Positions 11,135-21,752 of a stretch of 64,000 bases of DNA are shown here, piece after piece. The position numbers and the translations under genes were made by a program. The stretch comes from Mya arenaria (Eukaryota; Mollusca; Bivalvia; Myida; Myidae), in the NCBI RefSeq assembly GCF_026914265.1, contig NC_069136.1, positions 14,653,856 through 14,717,855 of the forward strand, read 5' to 3'. The notes below the pieces were generated by a model. That model saw only the letters and a program-made list of their open reading frames with translations, was not told where the DNA came from and searched no databases. Position 1 is the stretch's first letter. Each line of letters starts with the position of its first letter.

Positions 11135-11731
11135 TATTTACACCAATAGTACAATATTTATTTCCAGAATCGTTAATAAAATACTTAATTCCATTAAAAA
11201 AAAATACAGTTATTTTATTCTCACTCATACTATTTATAGGAAACCCCGACCGACTTGCACACTTTATTGATACGAACAAAAATAGTCCAAAAATAAAATC
11301 ATTTAAAAAAACAAAAACTTGAAACGCTTATAACAACAATACATTTGACAACTAAAAAATAAACTTTTAAATAGTTTTGTTTTGTTTAGCCTGCTGACAT
11401 AAAACAAACAATAATACGCTATTTATATTCATACGCGATGTTTCGCGATCCATGGACTGAATGGAAGTTGTGGTGTAAATATTAACCGATTAGCAACACG
11501 ATTGCACGATATTTTATATAATTATTACATTTAGAATACAACCTACATTTTTGCCAATGGTATTGCAGATAGACAAGTAGACTTAATCAGTAAGAATTTC
11601 AGCGTTCGCGCGTGTTTCACGGTCCGCCAACTTTCACTCATCCAATACACATTCCCTCCGTCAGATTTTGCGTTGTCAATGTATCAGCCAATGAGGTTGT
11701 ATTCTAAGTCAGTTAGATGACCTGAAGTAAA

Positions 11732-11794
11732 TTCTTAATGAATAATAAGGGCTCGTTCGCTTCGCTCACTCCGCCCATTATTATTCATTAAGAA
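11732..11794. repeat. Perfect 16-bp inverted repeat with GC-rich loop
   Basis: TTCTTAATGAATAATA (11732-11747) is exactly inverted at 11779-11794. The stem extends through GGGC/GCCC with one unpaired base. The loop contains TCGTTCGCTTCGCTCACT. It could be the inner tip of a foldback transposon or a cruciform-forming site; function is unknown. Confidence 0.8.
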
Positions 11795-12241
11795 AATCTG
11801 CGCATGCATGGTGGCGAACAGATGTCTTTCGAATATCTCAAAAAAGTATTCTCTAGACCTGAATGAAACATCTACAACTTATTTGATAGAAAAGGAACGA
11901 GTATAATTTTCAGTCGATCTACCCCTATTTGGCCAGTTTCTACACAAAGACTTATCTAGGATCGGCTTTTGAAAACAGCTGTCATTGTCTGACACTTGAA
12001 TCCAGAACGAGGCTAGTAATGGCGGCCCCCATAGCTTGAAAAAAAGAGACATGAAAACACACGGAATTATCGTCTTTCTACTGTATATATGCCTACTAGA
12101 GAACTTGAAAACAACTTCTAAACACTGCAGGTACCAATTACGTGATCCTCAATAGAATGAGCATCCTTTGAACGTCTACATTAGTATTTATACATGTTTT
12201 AGCATTCCCCACCACTACATTCAAAATGCCCATCTCTTCAA
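11795..12241. other. No gene recognised; probable 5' region of the LINE at 12.2 kb
   Basis: No conserved frame. The following LINE has its first recognisable coding sequence at 12242, so part of this stretch may be its 5' untranslated region. The exact 5' end and target duplication could not be found. Confidence 0.35.
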
Positions 12242-12757
12242 ATGCTAGGTACAAAGAAACAATATGAACACAAGGTACAATGCATTTGCGAAGAAGCAAA
12301 TCGTTCCTTCTACAGAAGATTTTTTTCTCTCCAGAGTGGAATTGAGCCCAACCCAGGCCCGAGGAGACCAAAATTCCCTTTTGCGATCTGTACCAGAGCC
12401 TGCAAGACGAAGTACATAGCTTGTGATGATTGTGACCAGTGGCTACACAAGACCTGCATTGGGATTATCAGCGCAGAACTCAGTGCGCTTGGAAGGAGTG
12501 AGGATAACTGGACCTGCCAAAATGCTCCAAGCCAAAATACTCCAGCATACTCTACACCGTCCCAGATACTCCAGCAGATCATGAAGCAAACTTGTCAACT
12601 AACCCAACCTTATTTGACAGCATCTCTGACATCACACAGTCTACAAGAGCGAGTACAATGTCGGAACCTAATCTATCATCTTCCTTTGACAGCTTCAATA
12701 CCAGTGGTGTCTTTCAGACATCATCACCTAAACCTAAACTATCATCAATGCAAATAG
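12242..12757 (+). pseudogene. LINE N-terminal region: 2A-like motif plus PHD-like zinc finger
   Basis: Residues 32-40 of this frame read SGIEPNPGP (12335-12361), close to the ribosome-skipping 2A consensus D(V/I)ExNPGP but with G in place of D. Immediately after comes a PHD-like finger: AIC-TRAC, IACDDCDQWLHKTC and WTC, with the first Cys of the expected CxxC replaced by Phe. 2A-like sequences followed by such fingers are known from APE-type LINEs of marine invertebrates. The last part of the frame is low-complexity and probably shifted. The start at 12242 is only the first Met; it may not be the original start. Confidence 0.75.
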
Positions 12758-12774
12758 CAACAAAACAGGAAAGT

Positions 12775-13515
12775 TAAAGAACCTTAGAATCTTAAATATC
12801 AACTGTCAAAGCATTCGTCGGAAAGGGAAGCTGCTGGAAGCCATTATAGATGACACAGCTCCGGATATCACCATTTGCACTGAGACATGGCTTGATCGCG
12901 ACATCAAGTCACCAGAATTACTACCCGTCCAGCTGGAGTATGACATCTTCCGTCGAGACCGACCGAACAGCCCACATGGCGGCGTTCTCATTATGTCCAA
13001 GAAACATCTCCAGCTTGGTAACATCACTACAAGCCAACACAACGAGTTGATCAGTGCCTCGTTCATCGCAGACAAGAAGAAGATCATAATTGCGGCGTTC
13101 TACAGACCACCAAACAAAGTAGAAGAAGATTACTTTTTATCTGTTAAAGAAGATTTTCTTACTCAAAGAGGAACATACTCATAATAGCTGGAGATTTCAA
13201 CCTCCCAGACATAGATTGGAAAAACCTATCCATAGATGGAAATCAGTACCCTTCTAGGGTCAATTAATCATTCCTTGATATGATATCAGACAACAGCCTT
13301 GAGCAAATCGTAGATTGTCCCACGAGAAAACATAAAACCCTGGATATCATACTCACACCACACCCCAGCTTCAGACAACGATGCAAACCCATGCCCTCTA
13401 TTGGCAACAGTGACGATTCCTCCATTGAAGATTCCTGGGCAAGATTAAAGAACACCATACATACAACCATTGAAAAACGGGTTCCTTCCAAAATGACAAC
13501 ATCACGACACACCAT
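12775..13515 (+). pseudogene. LINE APE-type endonuclease, frameshifted
   Basis: Reading across three frames, the domain shows ILNINCQSIRRK (substrate-binding Asn), then ITICTETWL (catalytic Glu), GGVLI, IIAAFYRPP, IIAGDFNLPDIDW (catalytic Asp/Asn) and TLDIILT. The final SDH motif expected near 13400 is not clear. A frame break near 13150 and a stop near 13266 interrupt it. The enzyme would nick target DNA to prime reverse transcription; this copy is dead. Confidence 0.85.
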
Positions 13516-13639
13516 GGATGAACATCGAAATTAAAAGAACAATTAGAAAAAAAAACAACAGAGAGCATATAAAAAAGCGAGAAGATCAAACCAGAAACGG
13601 AACTTAGACAGGTACAAGAGATTACAAAAAGATGTGCAA

Positions 13640-15115
13640 TACCAGATACGCAAGGTCAACAAGAAATTCCTTGTGGACACAGTCAGTCACGACTTCAAGG
13701 ACAACTTCAAGAAGTTTTGAGCCTTCGTCAAAAGCAAGGGACAGGAAAGTACTGGTGTTGCACCTTTGAAAAACAAGGATGGTTTCCTCCAGAGCAGCAA
13801 TGCAGCCAGAGCTAACATTCTTAACGATCAGTTTGTCTCTGCATTCACCCGCGAAAATACCACCGACATTCCAGACATGGGACAAAGCGGCATACCATCT
13901 ATGCCGAACATTTCAGTTGACTGGAAGGGTGTACACAAGCTGCTGATGAACCTCAAGACCAAGAAAGCCACTGGTCCTGATGAGCTTCCAGCCATCATCC
14001 TGAAAGCAGCTGTTACAGAATTAGCCCCTGCCTTAGCAAAGCTGTCTTAGCTTTCGCACAACCTAGCATCTAACTATAGACCAGTGTCATTGACGTCCAT
14101 AACGTGCAAACTCTTGGAGCACATGGAGTGCACAGCAATGTCATGCAGCACTTTGACGAGCACAACATTTTGAGCGACAACCAGCACGGTTTCCGTAAGC
14201 GACGCTCCTGTGAGACACAGCTCCTTACCACATTCCAACAAATCGCCTCAAACACTGCTAAAGGGAAGCAAGTAGATGTCATTCTATTGGACTTCGCCAA
14301 AGCCTTTGACAAAGTCCCCCATGTCCGCCTACTGCACAAGTTGGACCACTACGGTGTTAGAGGAAACGTCAAGAGATGGGTACAGTCATTCCTAAGTAAC
14401 CGAAAACAACAAGTCGTTCTTAATGGTGTCAAGTCAGGAACAGCAGATGTACTATCCGGCGTTCCGCAAGGGAAGTCCTTGGTCCTCTGTTGTTTTTAGC
14501 CTTCATCAATGACCTCCCAGACGTGTTCAAATCATCATCATCTAAGTTATTTGCTAACGACAGTGCAGTCTTCAAGGTGATCGAGAAGACCATGATGTAC
14601 AACTCCTCCAGAAAGTCATCGCGGCACTGGAAAAGTGGGAAGAAAAGTGGCAAATGAGCTTCAACCCCACTAAGTGTACTGTCATCAGAATCGCCCCTCG
14701 TTGTCGAAAAATCATAGACACCAAATACAGTCTCCATGGCCACACACTTGAAGTAGTTGACGCCAGCAAATACCTTGGAGTCAACATCACAAGCAAGGCC
14801 AACCGGACTCTAGGATTCCTACGTAGAAACCTCAGGGAATGCACGCCACCTGTCAAGGAAGCTTCATATAAGACCATGGTCCGCCCCTCACTTGAAAATG
14901 CAGCCACCGTCTGGAACCCACACCAGCAAAACCACATCAAAGCCATTGAGCAGGTCCAGCGTAGAGCAGCCCGCTTTGTCGTTAACGACTATTCTACAAA
15001 GACCCCAGGATGCGTCTCCAACATGATAAAAGACCTTAACTGGGAGTCCCTCGAACAGCGTCGAAAACACAGCCGGTTGTCCATGATGTACAAGATCCAC
15101 AATCACACTGCGTGA
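13640..15115 (+). pseudogene. LINE reverse transcriptase, broken, catalytic FADD changed to FAND
   Basis: Fragments in order: ATGPDELPAIILK (13960-14010), a deletion near 14050 that removes the segment before NYRPVSLTSITCKLLEH, then QHGFRKRRSCETQL, DVILLDFAKAFDKV, LSGVPQGKSLVL (14450-14490), a frame change, LFANDSAVF (catalytic box at 14550-14561, where the first Asp is Asn), KWQMSFNPTKC, and the C-terminal TLGFLRRNL...WNPHQQNHIKAIEQVQRRAARFV. A second deletion of about 13 residues lies before TLGFLRRNL. The 3' coding end is near 15115. Confidence 0.9.
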
Positions 15116-15631
15116 ATGGAACCTCTTACCTGCTAACACAGTATCTGGGCCCACCATGGATGCATTCAGGTTGCTCCTAGCGGAGTAACCTGACACTTCT
15201 TCACCAGACACGACACTGTATATTGTTTTTAAAATTTTAACATCTAAGACACTGCGCGAATTTTAACATTTGAGACACTGTGCGCTACCACCACGCCTAG
15301 TCTCGTTGAGCTACTTACGCTCTTTGAAGAGCCCGGCTCAGTATATGGAAGAAGAAGAAGAAGAAGAATGTACTTCATGTCATGTTACTATTACTTAAAC
15401 AAGAGATGTTTGTCAAACATTATGCCCCCCCTGAGCGCCATGTTGTCAGGATTATATGGACAATTGAATGAAATATGCATGAACCGAAATGACAGCTGAT
15501 TTGTTGCCGTTAAGGCAGTTTTAAGATTATGACCATTAAAGTGTGAGGATAGAGTGTGTTATGACCATGACCTTTGACTCTATTAACTCAAAATCCAGAG
15601 TCATCAGCTGGTCACCAGAAACCTAAATGTC

Positions 15632-17590
15632 AAAATTGAGGGCCATGGGTGCAGGCATTGTCAAGTTATCACTAAGACAACCTTTTATCATTCAAGGTCA
15701 CTGTGACCTTGACGTTTGGCTAAATGACCGTAAAATCAATAGGGACCATCTTCTGGCCAGGCCCAACCTCCAAGTCAAGTTTGAGGGCCATGGGTGCAGG
15801 CATTGTCGAGTTATCACTCGGATAACCTTTTACTATTCCAGGTCACTGTGACCTTGACCGTTGGCCCAATGACCCCTAAAATCAATAGGGACCATCTTCT
15901 GGCCAGGCCCAACCTCCAAGTCAAGTTTGAGGGCCATGGGTGCAGGCATTGTTGAGTTATCACTCGGACAACCTTTTACCATTCCAGGTCACTGTGACCT
16001 TGACCTTTGGCCAGATGACCCCCAAAAACCATAGGGGTTATCTCCTGGTCAGGCCAATTCTACAAGTCAAGTTTGAGGCCCATGGGTGCAGGCATTGTCG
16101 AGTTATCACTCGGACAACCTTTTACCATTCAAGGTACATGTGACATTGGCCTTTGGTCCAATGACCCCCAAAAACAATAGGGGTCATCTACTGGTCAGGC
16201 CTAACCTCCAAGTCAAGTTTGAGGGCCATGGGTGCAGCCATTGTCAAGTTATCACTTGGACAACCTTTTACCATTCAAGTTCACTGTGACCTTGACCTTT
16301 GGCCTGATGACCCCCCAAAACATAAGGGGTCATGTACTGGTCAGGTCCAATCTCCAAGTCAATTTTGAGGGCCATGGGTGCAGGCATTGTCAAGTTATCA
16401 CACGGAAAACCTCTAACCATTCAAGGTGACTGTGACCTTGACCTTTGGCCAGATGACCCCAAAAAACAATAGGGGTCATGTACTGGACAGGCCCAATCTC
16501 CAAGTCAAGTTTGAGGGCCATGGGTGCAGGCATTGTCAAGTTATCACACGGAAAACCTCTAACCATTCAAGGTGACTGTGACCTTGACCTTTGGCCAGAT
16601 GACCCCCCAAAACAATAGGGGTCATGTACTTGTCAGGCCCAATCTCCAAGTCAAGTTTGGGGGCCATGGGTGCAGGCATTGTCAAGTTATCACACGGAAA
16701 ACCTCTAACCATTCAAGGTGACTGTGACCTTGACCTTTGGCCCGATGACCCCCAAAAACAATAAGGGTCATCTACTGGTCAGGCCCAACCTCCAATTCAA
16801 TTATGAGGGCCATGGGTGCAGGCATTGTCGAGTTATCACTCGGACAACCTTTTACCATTCAAGGTCACTGTGACCTTGACCTTTGGCCCGATGACCCCCA
16901 AAAACAATAGGGGTCATCTACTGGTCAGGCCCAACCTCCAATTCAATTATGCGGGCCATGGGTGCAGGCATTGTTGAGTTATCACTCGGACAACCTTTTA
17001 CCATACAAGGTCACTGTGACCTTGACCTTTGGCCCGATGACCCCCAAAAACAATAGGGGTCATCTACTGGTCAGGCCCAACCTCCAATTCAATGATGCGG
17101 GCCATGGGTACAGGCATTGTTGAGTTATCACTCGGACAACCTTTTACCATTCAAGGTCACTGTGAACTTGACCTTTGACCTGATGAGCCACAAAAAACAA
17201 TAGGGGTCAGCAACTTGTCAGGCCCAACCTCCAAGTCAAGTTTGAGGGCCATGGGTGCAGGCATTGTCATGTTATCACTCGGACAACCTTTTATCATTCA
17301 AGGTGACTGTGACCTTGACCTTCGGCCTGATGACCCCCCAAAACAATAAGGGTCATCTACTGCTCAGGCCCAATTTACATGTCAAGTTTGAGGGCCATGG
17401 TTGCAGGCATTGTCGAGTTATCACTCGGACAGGCTTTAAAATTATTTTGACATTAAAGGTCACTGTGACCTTGACCTTTGACCTGATGACCCCCAAAATC
17501 AATAGGGGTCATCTACTGGTCAGGCCCAACCTTCATGTGAAGTTTGATGACCATACGTCCAAGAATTGTTGAGTTATCACTCGGACAAGC
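15632..17590. repeat. 146-bp tandem repeats, about 14 copies
   Basis: Units are spaced 146 bp (for example 15940, 16086, 16232). Each contains GGGCCATGGGTGCAGGCATTG, given in parts as GGCCATGGGTGCAGG and CATTGT, then GAGTTATCACTCGGACAACC, then AAGGTCACTGTGACCTTGAC, TTTGGCC, GATGACCCCCAAAA and ATAGGGGTCAT. The last unit (from about 17540) is diverged. Confidence 0.95.
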
Positions 17591-17596
17591 TTTGGT

Positions 17597-17630
17597 GTAC
17601 CGACGGACCGACCGACCGACCGACCGACAT
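17597..17630. repeat. ACCG-type microsatellite at the end of the 146-bp array
   Basis: A run of GACCG/ACCGACCG tetranucleotides joins the last 146-bp repeat to the right end of the element. Confidence 0.85.
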
Positions 17631-17824
17631 ACCGACATGCCTGTGCAAAGCAATATACCCCTCTTCTTCGAAGGGTGGCATAATTATATCTTTGTGGTAA
17701 AATACGATTTAATTCATTAAACGGCATCACCATACTGTTAGAGTTGAGATTCAGCTGTTCCGATTCATTTGGTAACTGTGACATGTACTTTTTCATTTTC
17801 TCCCGACATTTTGCAGCAGCCAAT

Positions 17825-18130
17825 TGTAACCACGCCCCCCCCCCCTCCCCCCAGGTCCGGTCCGGGGAATAGCGGGGACTTTGACTTTCGGTCCAGCTAA
17901 GCCCGGGTAAAATCCTCGTCCTGCGGGGACGAGCTGATGATTAAATCACCGCCAAATGCCCCAGCACCCCTGGGACCCTAGGTAGGCCCATATCCCGCTG
18001 TATTTGACGCGAAGACATAACCACCGTATTCCCCCGGCACTTCAGGGCCACCAGGAAGGTAAAAACACGGCCGATTTCCCCGGCTATCCCCGGTTTACCC
18101 CCGGATCTGGGAGGAGGGGCGTGGTTACCA
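17825..18130. mobile_element. GC-rich foldback element (about 305 bp)
   Basis: The left end TGTAACCACGCCCC with CCTCCCCCCAGGTCCGG is inverted at the right end (CCGGATCTGGGAGGAGGGGC then GTGGTTACCA). The interior is GC-rich, unlike the AT-rich surroundings, with short internal inverted copies of CCCCGG. No frame is conserved. A MITE-like element is the likely class; target duplication not resolved. Confidence 0.65.
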
Positions 18131-18200
18131 TGGACTGGTGCATTTCTAGGTTACCGTTTTTGTACCTTTTTCTATTTACAGATCTGAAAGGTCATCCTTT

Positions 18201-18551
18201 TGTCGCAGTGTCATTTTGATGCTTTATTGAAATAACGTTTATCGTAATCATTGAAATAAACATTGAATCGATTACTGAGTTTCATATCATCATTTGTCCC
18301 ATCTGCAATTAAACTTGCTATGCATTCATGTACGCGTTAGATTATTATAGCTAGAGCGTAGATTACTTGTTAAGGTAGTTTATACCTCTAACAATGGTAT
18401 CTCATTTAAACCATTATTTGCATGCAAGTTTTCCCAATAACAGTACCTATACACCTTAACTGTTTGCGGTTGGTCAAGCGTAGCGAGAGATCAACTCTGC
18501 AATTATTCGCTTGACCATTGTTTGACTATTGGATTAAAGGTACGTTATGCA
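18201..18551 (+). repeat. 5' LTR of the Gypsy element
   Basis: Starts TGTCGCAGTG. Contains AATAAA at 18255-18260 and a perfect inverted repeat GGTCAAGCG/CGCTTGACC (18472-18480, 18508-18516). Alignment with the 3' LTR is clear to about 18530; beyond that the 3' copy has an extra segment of about 28 bp before a shared GGTACGTTAT, so the right border is approximate. A primer-binding site could not be assigned. Confidence 0.85.
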
Positions 18552-19032
18552 ACGTACGCTAGCTTTGATAGAGGGGAGGTAATAGTGTTCTGTGAGAGTT
18601 TGAAAGAGTAAAGGGAGGCTATAAATGTAAGTTATAGAGACGAAATATAGTCAATGTGATTGATAAGTTTGTGTCTGACATTTTATTTGTTATTTAGTTG
18701 TCCATATGATATTTAATAACGCTGTGTTTCACATGTGATATATTTACAGTACTTAATTGGTTTGTTATGTGTTTGTGTGTGTTTATATGTGCCATTTGTA
18801 CGTTTTATAATTGTGCTTTGAATTATGTGATTGTGTGTTGTTTGTGTGAAATATCACCAGTGTTTTGTTGCAAAAGTGGAAGTGATTGGAGTGAAGTGTA
18901 GTGTTACATCATTGGTTATAGTGCTATTTATCTGTGTTAACAGTGGACAATGTACTAGTGCAAAAACATTACTATTGTGACTTACAAAGTTTTTTTTTTG
19001 AAAGTTAAATATAGGAAGGGATAGTTTTAAGA

Positions 19033-20892
19033 ATGGCAGAAGGTGGACCTCTTTATAATTTACGGGACTCTACGAAGGAAGTACGTAGTGAAACGGATCG
19101 AATGGAGGAGGAGAGAATGCGAAGGAGACTAAGTGAACTTGAAGAGAGGAAGAGGAAAGAGTTAGAACTGAAACAGTTCACTGAACAGAGGGAGAAACTG
19201 ATAATAGAAAGAACAGAGGCACATATGGACAATCATATCTATGAACCGGAGTTTAGGTCCATTGATAACCTGGATTTGTCAGCTGAAACTAGATTACTGG
19301 ATCACAAGTTGGATACTCTTAAAGAAAGTGAACATGAACATATGCATAGAGGGTCATTGTTGAGATCACTCGAGAAAGAACCTCAACAAGGGTATGTGAC
19401 TAGTAATGCAACGCCAAAGTCATTTCTTAATGAGTGTGCACAGGGAATTGAAAGCAGAAGACAGGGCTCTGATTCATCTTTAGCAAAATTGAATGAAAGT
19501 ATTCGAAAACTTGAAATGGATGTATATTCGAAAGATCAGACAATTGGTTGCATGAAAACAGAACAGGAGAAAGACATGTATAGAGCAAGCACTCCCACTG
19601 TTGCCAGTAAAGCATTTACCTCTGAAAGGTATTTTGATAAATTACAAACTCTTGAAAATGAATTGCAAAGCAAGTTTTCAAAGCTTGACATATGGAGTGA
19701 AAAGCTCTCAAAGCAGGAGGTACAGTTACAAAGGAAAGAACGTTTGTTTGATGATATGATGAGAAGCTTTAAGGAAAGGGAGAACCAATTAATGGAGCAA
19801 GAAAAGTTGGCTGTCCAGGAACGAATTGTTCAGAAAAGGGAAATAGAAGAGTTAGAAATGAAAATTTTAAGACAAGAGTTGGCACTTAGAGAGGATCGTA
19901 CATATGAAAGACCAAGCATAGAGTCTGAATATGATGTTGGTAGAGGGGAGTTGAAGGAGAATAGATTCGATAGGCAAAATGAACTCGGAAGGAGTGAGAT
20001 AAATGGAGGTGCTGCACTTAACACAGTGGATCACATGAATCTGAATGTAAAGTTGAATTTGGCATCGTTCTCGGGCAAAGAACCTGTACCAAAGAACGAG
20101 TCCTCATTTGAAGAATTCAAGTTAGAATTTGAGAGTGTCAGACAAATTTATTCTGAGCAAGTTTTGAAACAGACTCTGAGAAAGACCTTGAAAGAACAGG
20201 CGAGGAAAACCATGCTTCATCTTGGCACCAAAGCAACAGTGAATGATATTATGAAGAGTTTGGAAGAGAACTTCGGTAACGTTGCTAGCGAAGACAGTAT
20301 ATTGTCTAGATTTCTTCTAGCAGAACAGAAGCAGGATGAATCTATTGTAGAGTGGGGGCTTAGGTTGGAGGACATATTACTTCAGGTGTGTCATAAATCC
20401 AAAATGGATGAGACGGAGAAAAGGTTAAAGTTGAAGAATAGATTTTGGAGAGGACTAAGAAGTGATGAGTTAAGACAATCAACAAGAGCTCACTTTGACA
20501 GCTCGATGTCTTACGAAGAATTGAAGAATAAAGTCAGGAGTGAAGAATATGAGATACGGCTAATGAAAGAGCGCACAGGCGTTAGGTCGAAGACTGGAAA
20601 GGTGAATGTAACAAGTGCTGAAATTCAAACCAAAGAGACGAATGATTTGATATCTAATTTGATGAAGAAGATAGAGAATTTAGATAGGAAATTTGAAGAT
20701 ATGAAGAAAGCACAAATTGGACCGGACATTGACAGGACATATGAGAATCGACAAGATCAGGGACGATACAGAGGGGCAAAGAGTAGAGGAAGAGGAAGAG
20801 GTGGTTATAGTAGAGGGAGAGGAGAAGTTGGTCAAAATAACCAGGAGTTTGAAAACAAAGTCATCGATGATCAGAAGAATTTAAACCAGTAA
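19033..20892 (+). CDS. gag: Gypsy gag polyprotein, 619 residues, intact
   Basis: The structural protein that packages element RNA. Residues about 15-300 are highly charged and predicted coiled coil (repeated Glu/Lys/Arg/Leu, with few Pro). Residues about 340-510 fit the retrotransposon gag/capsid fold: FSGKEP, SFEEFKLEFESV, LRKTLKEQARKTMLHLG, VNDIMKSLEENFG, FLLAEQKQDESIVEWGLRLE and the final Glu/Lys-rich helices. No CCHC zinc knuckle is present; instead the C-terminus is an RG-rich stretch (RGRGRGGYSRGRGE, near residues 580-600), a plausible substitute RNA-binding tail. The start follows a leader of about 480 bp after the LTR and has a purine at -3. The stop at 20890-20892 is 20 bp before the pol frame start, so pol may be made from a different start or by readthrough. 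Confidence 0.9.
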   Translation: MAEGGPLYNLRDSTKEVRSETDRMEEERMRRRLSELEERKRKELELKQFTEQREKLIIERTEAHMDNHIYEPEFRSIDNLDLSAETRLLDHKLDTLKESEHEHMHRGSLLRSLEKEPQQGYVTSNATPKSFLNECAQGIESRRQGSDSSLAKLNESIRKLEMDVYSKDQTIGCMKTEQEKDMYRASTPTVASKAFTSERYFDKLQTLENELQSKFSKLDIWSEKLSKQEVQLQRKERLFDDMMRSFKERENQLMEQEKLAVQERIVQKREIEELEMKILRQELALREDRTYERPSIESEYDVGRGELKENRFDRQNELGRSEINGGAALNTVDHMNLNVKLNLASFSGKEPVPKNESSFEEFKLEFESVRQIYSEQVLKQTLRKTLKEQARKTMLHLGTKATVNDIMKSLEENFGNVASEDSILSRFLLAEQKQDESIVEWGLRLEDILLQVCHKSKMDETEKRLKLKNRFWRGLRSDELRQSTRAHFDSSMSYEELKNKVRSEEYEIRLMKERTGVRSKTGKVNVTSAEIQTKETNDLISNLMKKIENLDRKFEDMKKAQIGPDIDRTYENRQDQGRYRGAKSRGRGRGGYSRGRGEVGQNNQEFENKVIDDQKNLNQ

Positions 20893-20912
20893 ATGTCACC
20901 ATTGAGGGTCAA

Positions 20913-21752
20913 ATGGCTGGCAATTTTGAAAGTGATCCAAAGAGTTATGTGAAAGCACATCTGTTTGACAGGTTAATTGGACATTCTAATGAGTCTGAGA
21001 TAGAGTTTAATGGTGTTTTGACAACTGCATTGATAGATAGTGGATCTATGATAACATTAGTAAGTGATGATTTTTATCAAAAGCTTAACCCTAAACCACC
21101 CATCCATGATTTAAGAGAGTTGAGTTTGAAAGGGGCAGATGGGAATGAAATACCTTATCTAGGTTATATCGAGGCTGACATAAGAATACCTCATGTGAAC
21201 AATGGCAGTTTTGCAGTTCCAGTTTTAGTTGTAAACAACACTGATTACAACTTGACAGTGCCAGTTGTAATTGGCACTAACATGATTAGAATGTTAGGTG
21301 GTGAAAATGAAGAAAAGCTAACGGCGGTGTGGAAGTCAGCGTTTATGTCTGTATCAGCCAGCACTTCAGTGGGTACTGTTAAGAGTACCAATACCAGAAA
21401 GGTAGACGTTCAGCCCTTTCAAATTGTTACTATTTCGGGTTTTGTTAGGAAACAATCTGATAGTACGACTGCTGTCACTGAACAATCAGAAATAGCTTCT
21501 TCTAGAATAGGTGTTGGTCCACGTGTGGTTCAGTTACGTAGTTCAACCACGACTGATAAATACCTGTCAGAATTTTTAATATGTCAGCCAAACCAATTTC
21601 CATCCTGCCAAAGTCCGTTTTATGTGAATTGCAAGATGTCAAAGTATTACGACCTTGGTCACCATCCGAAGATTATTCAAAACAAAATGATAAAACTCAG
21701 AAGACCAAAGGAGATTTTTTACAGAAAATTAAAGTTAATTTGGATCATTTAG
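20913..21752 (+). pseudogene. pol: Gypsy pol N-terminal part: aspartic protease
   Basis: A retropepsin-like domain: ALIDSGSMITLVSDDFY (catalytic DSG at 21036-21044), then VPVVIGTNMIRMLG as the second hydrophobic strand pair with the usual IG-N. It would cleave Gag-Pol. After about 21580 the frame no longer matches pol; the true continuation is one base back, in the frame that carries reverse transcriptase. This overlap (21581-21752) could be a natural -1 shift or a one-base indel; an indel is more likely because other lesions follow. Confidence 0.85.

Larger units (their letters stand above)
12242..15368 (+). mobile_element. Decayed CR1-like LINE (PHD-like finger, endonuclease, reverse transcriptase)
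   Basis: A near full-length non-LTR retrotransposon, in order: an N-terminal part with a 2A-like motif and PHD-like zinc finger, an APE-type endonuclease, reverse transcriptase, and a 3' UTR ending in (GAA)7 at 15348-15368. The coding sequence is split by at least five frameshifts or stops and internal deletions, so it cannot be active. Domain order and the PHD-like finger agree with CR1-superfamily elements of marine invertebrates. Sub-parts are given as separate entries. Confidence 0.9.
15369..17695. mobile_element. Non-autonomous element with a 146-bp tandem core
   Basis: A left unique part (from about 15398, AAGAGATGTTTGTCAAACAT then TTATGCCCCCC), a core of about fourteen 146-bp repeats, a short ACCG run, and a right end reading CCCTCTTCTTCGAAGGG then TGGCATAAT. 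The two ends share an inverted ATTATGCC-type sequence. A tandem core between unique ends is known for several bivalve non-autonomous elements, which is the analogy used here. No coding capacity; open frames crossing the core are by-products of the repeat. Confidence 0.65.

Noticed and set aside
15627..17572. Series of 65-105-codon plus-strand frames starting MQALSSYHSDN or similar.
   Set aside because: Their starts recur every 146 bp and follow the tandem repeat. They do not continue through successive units in one frame and match no domain.
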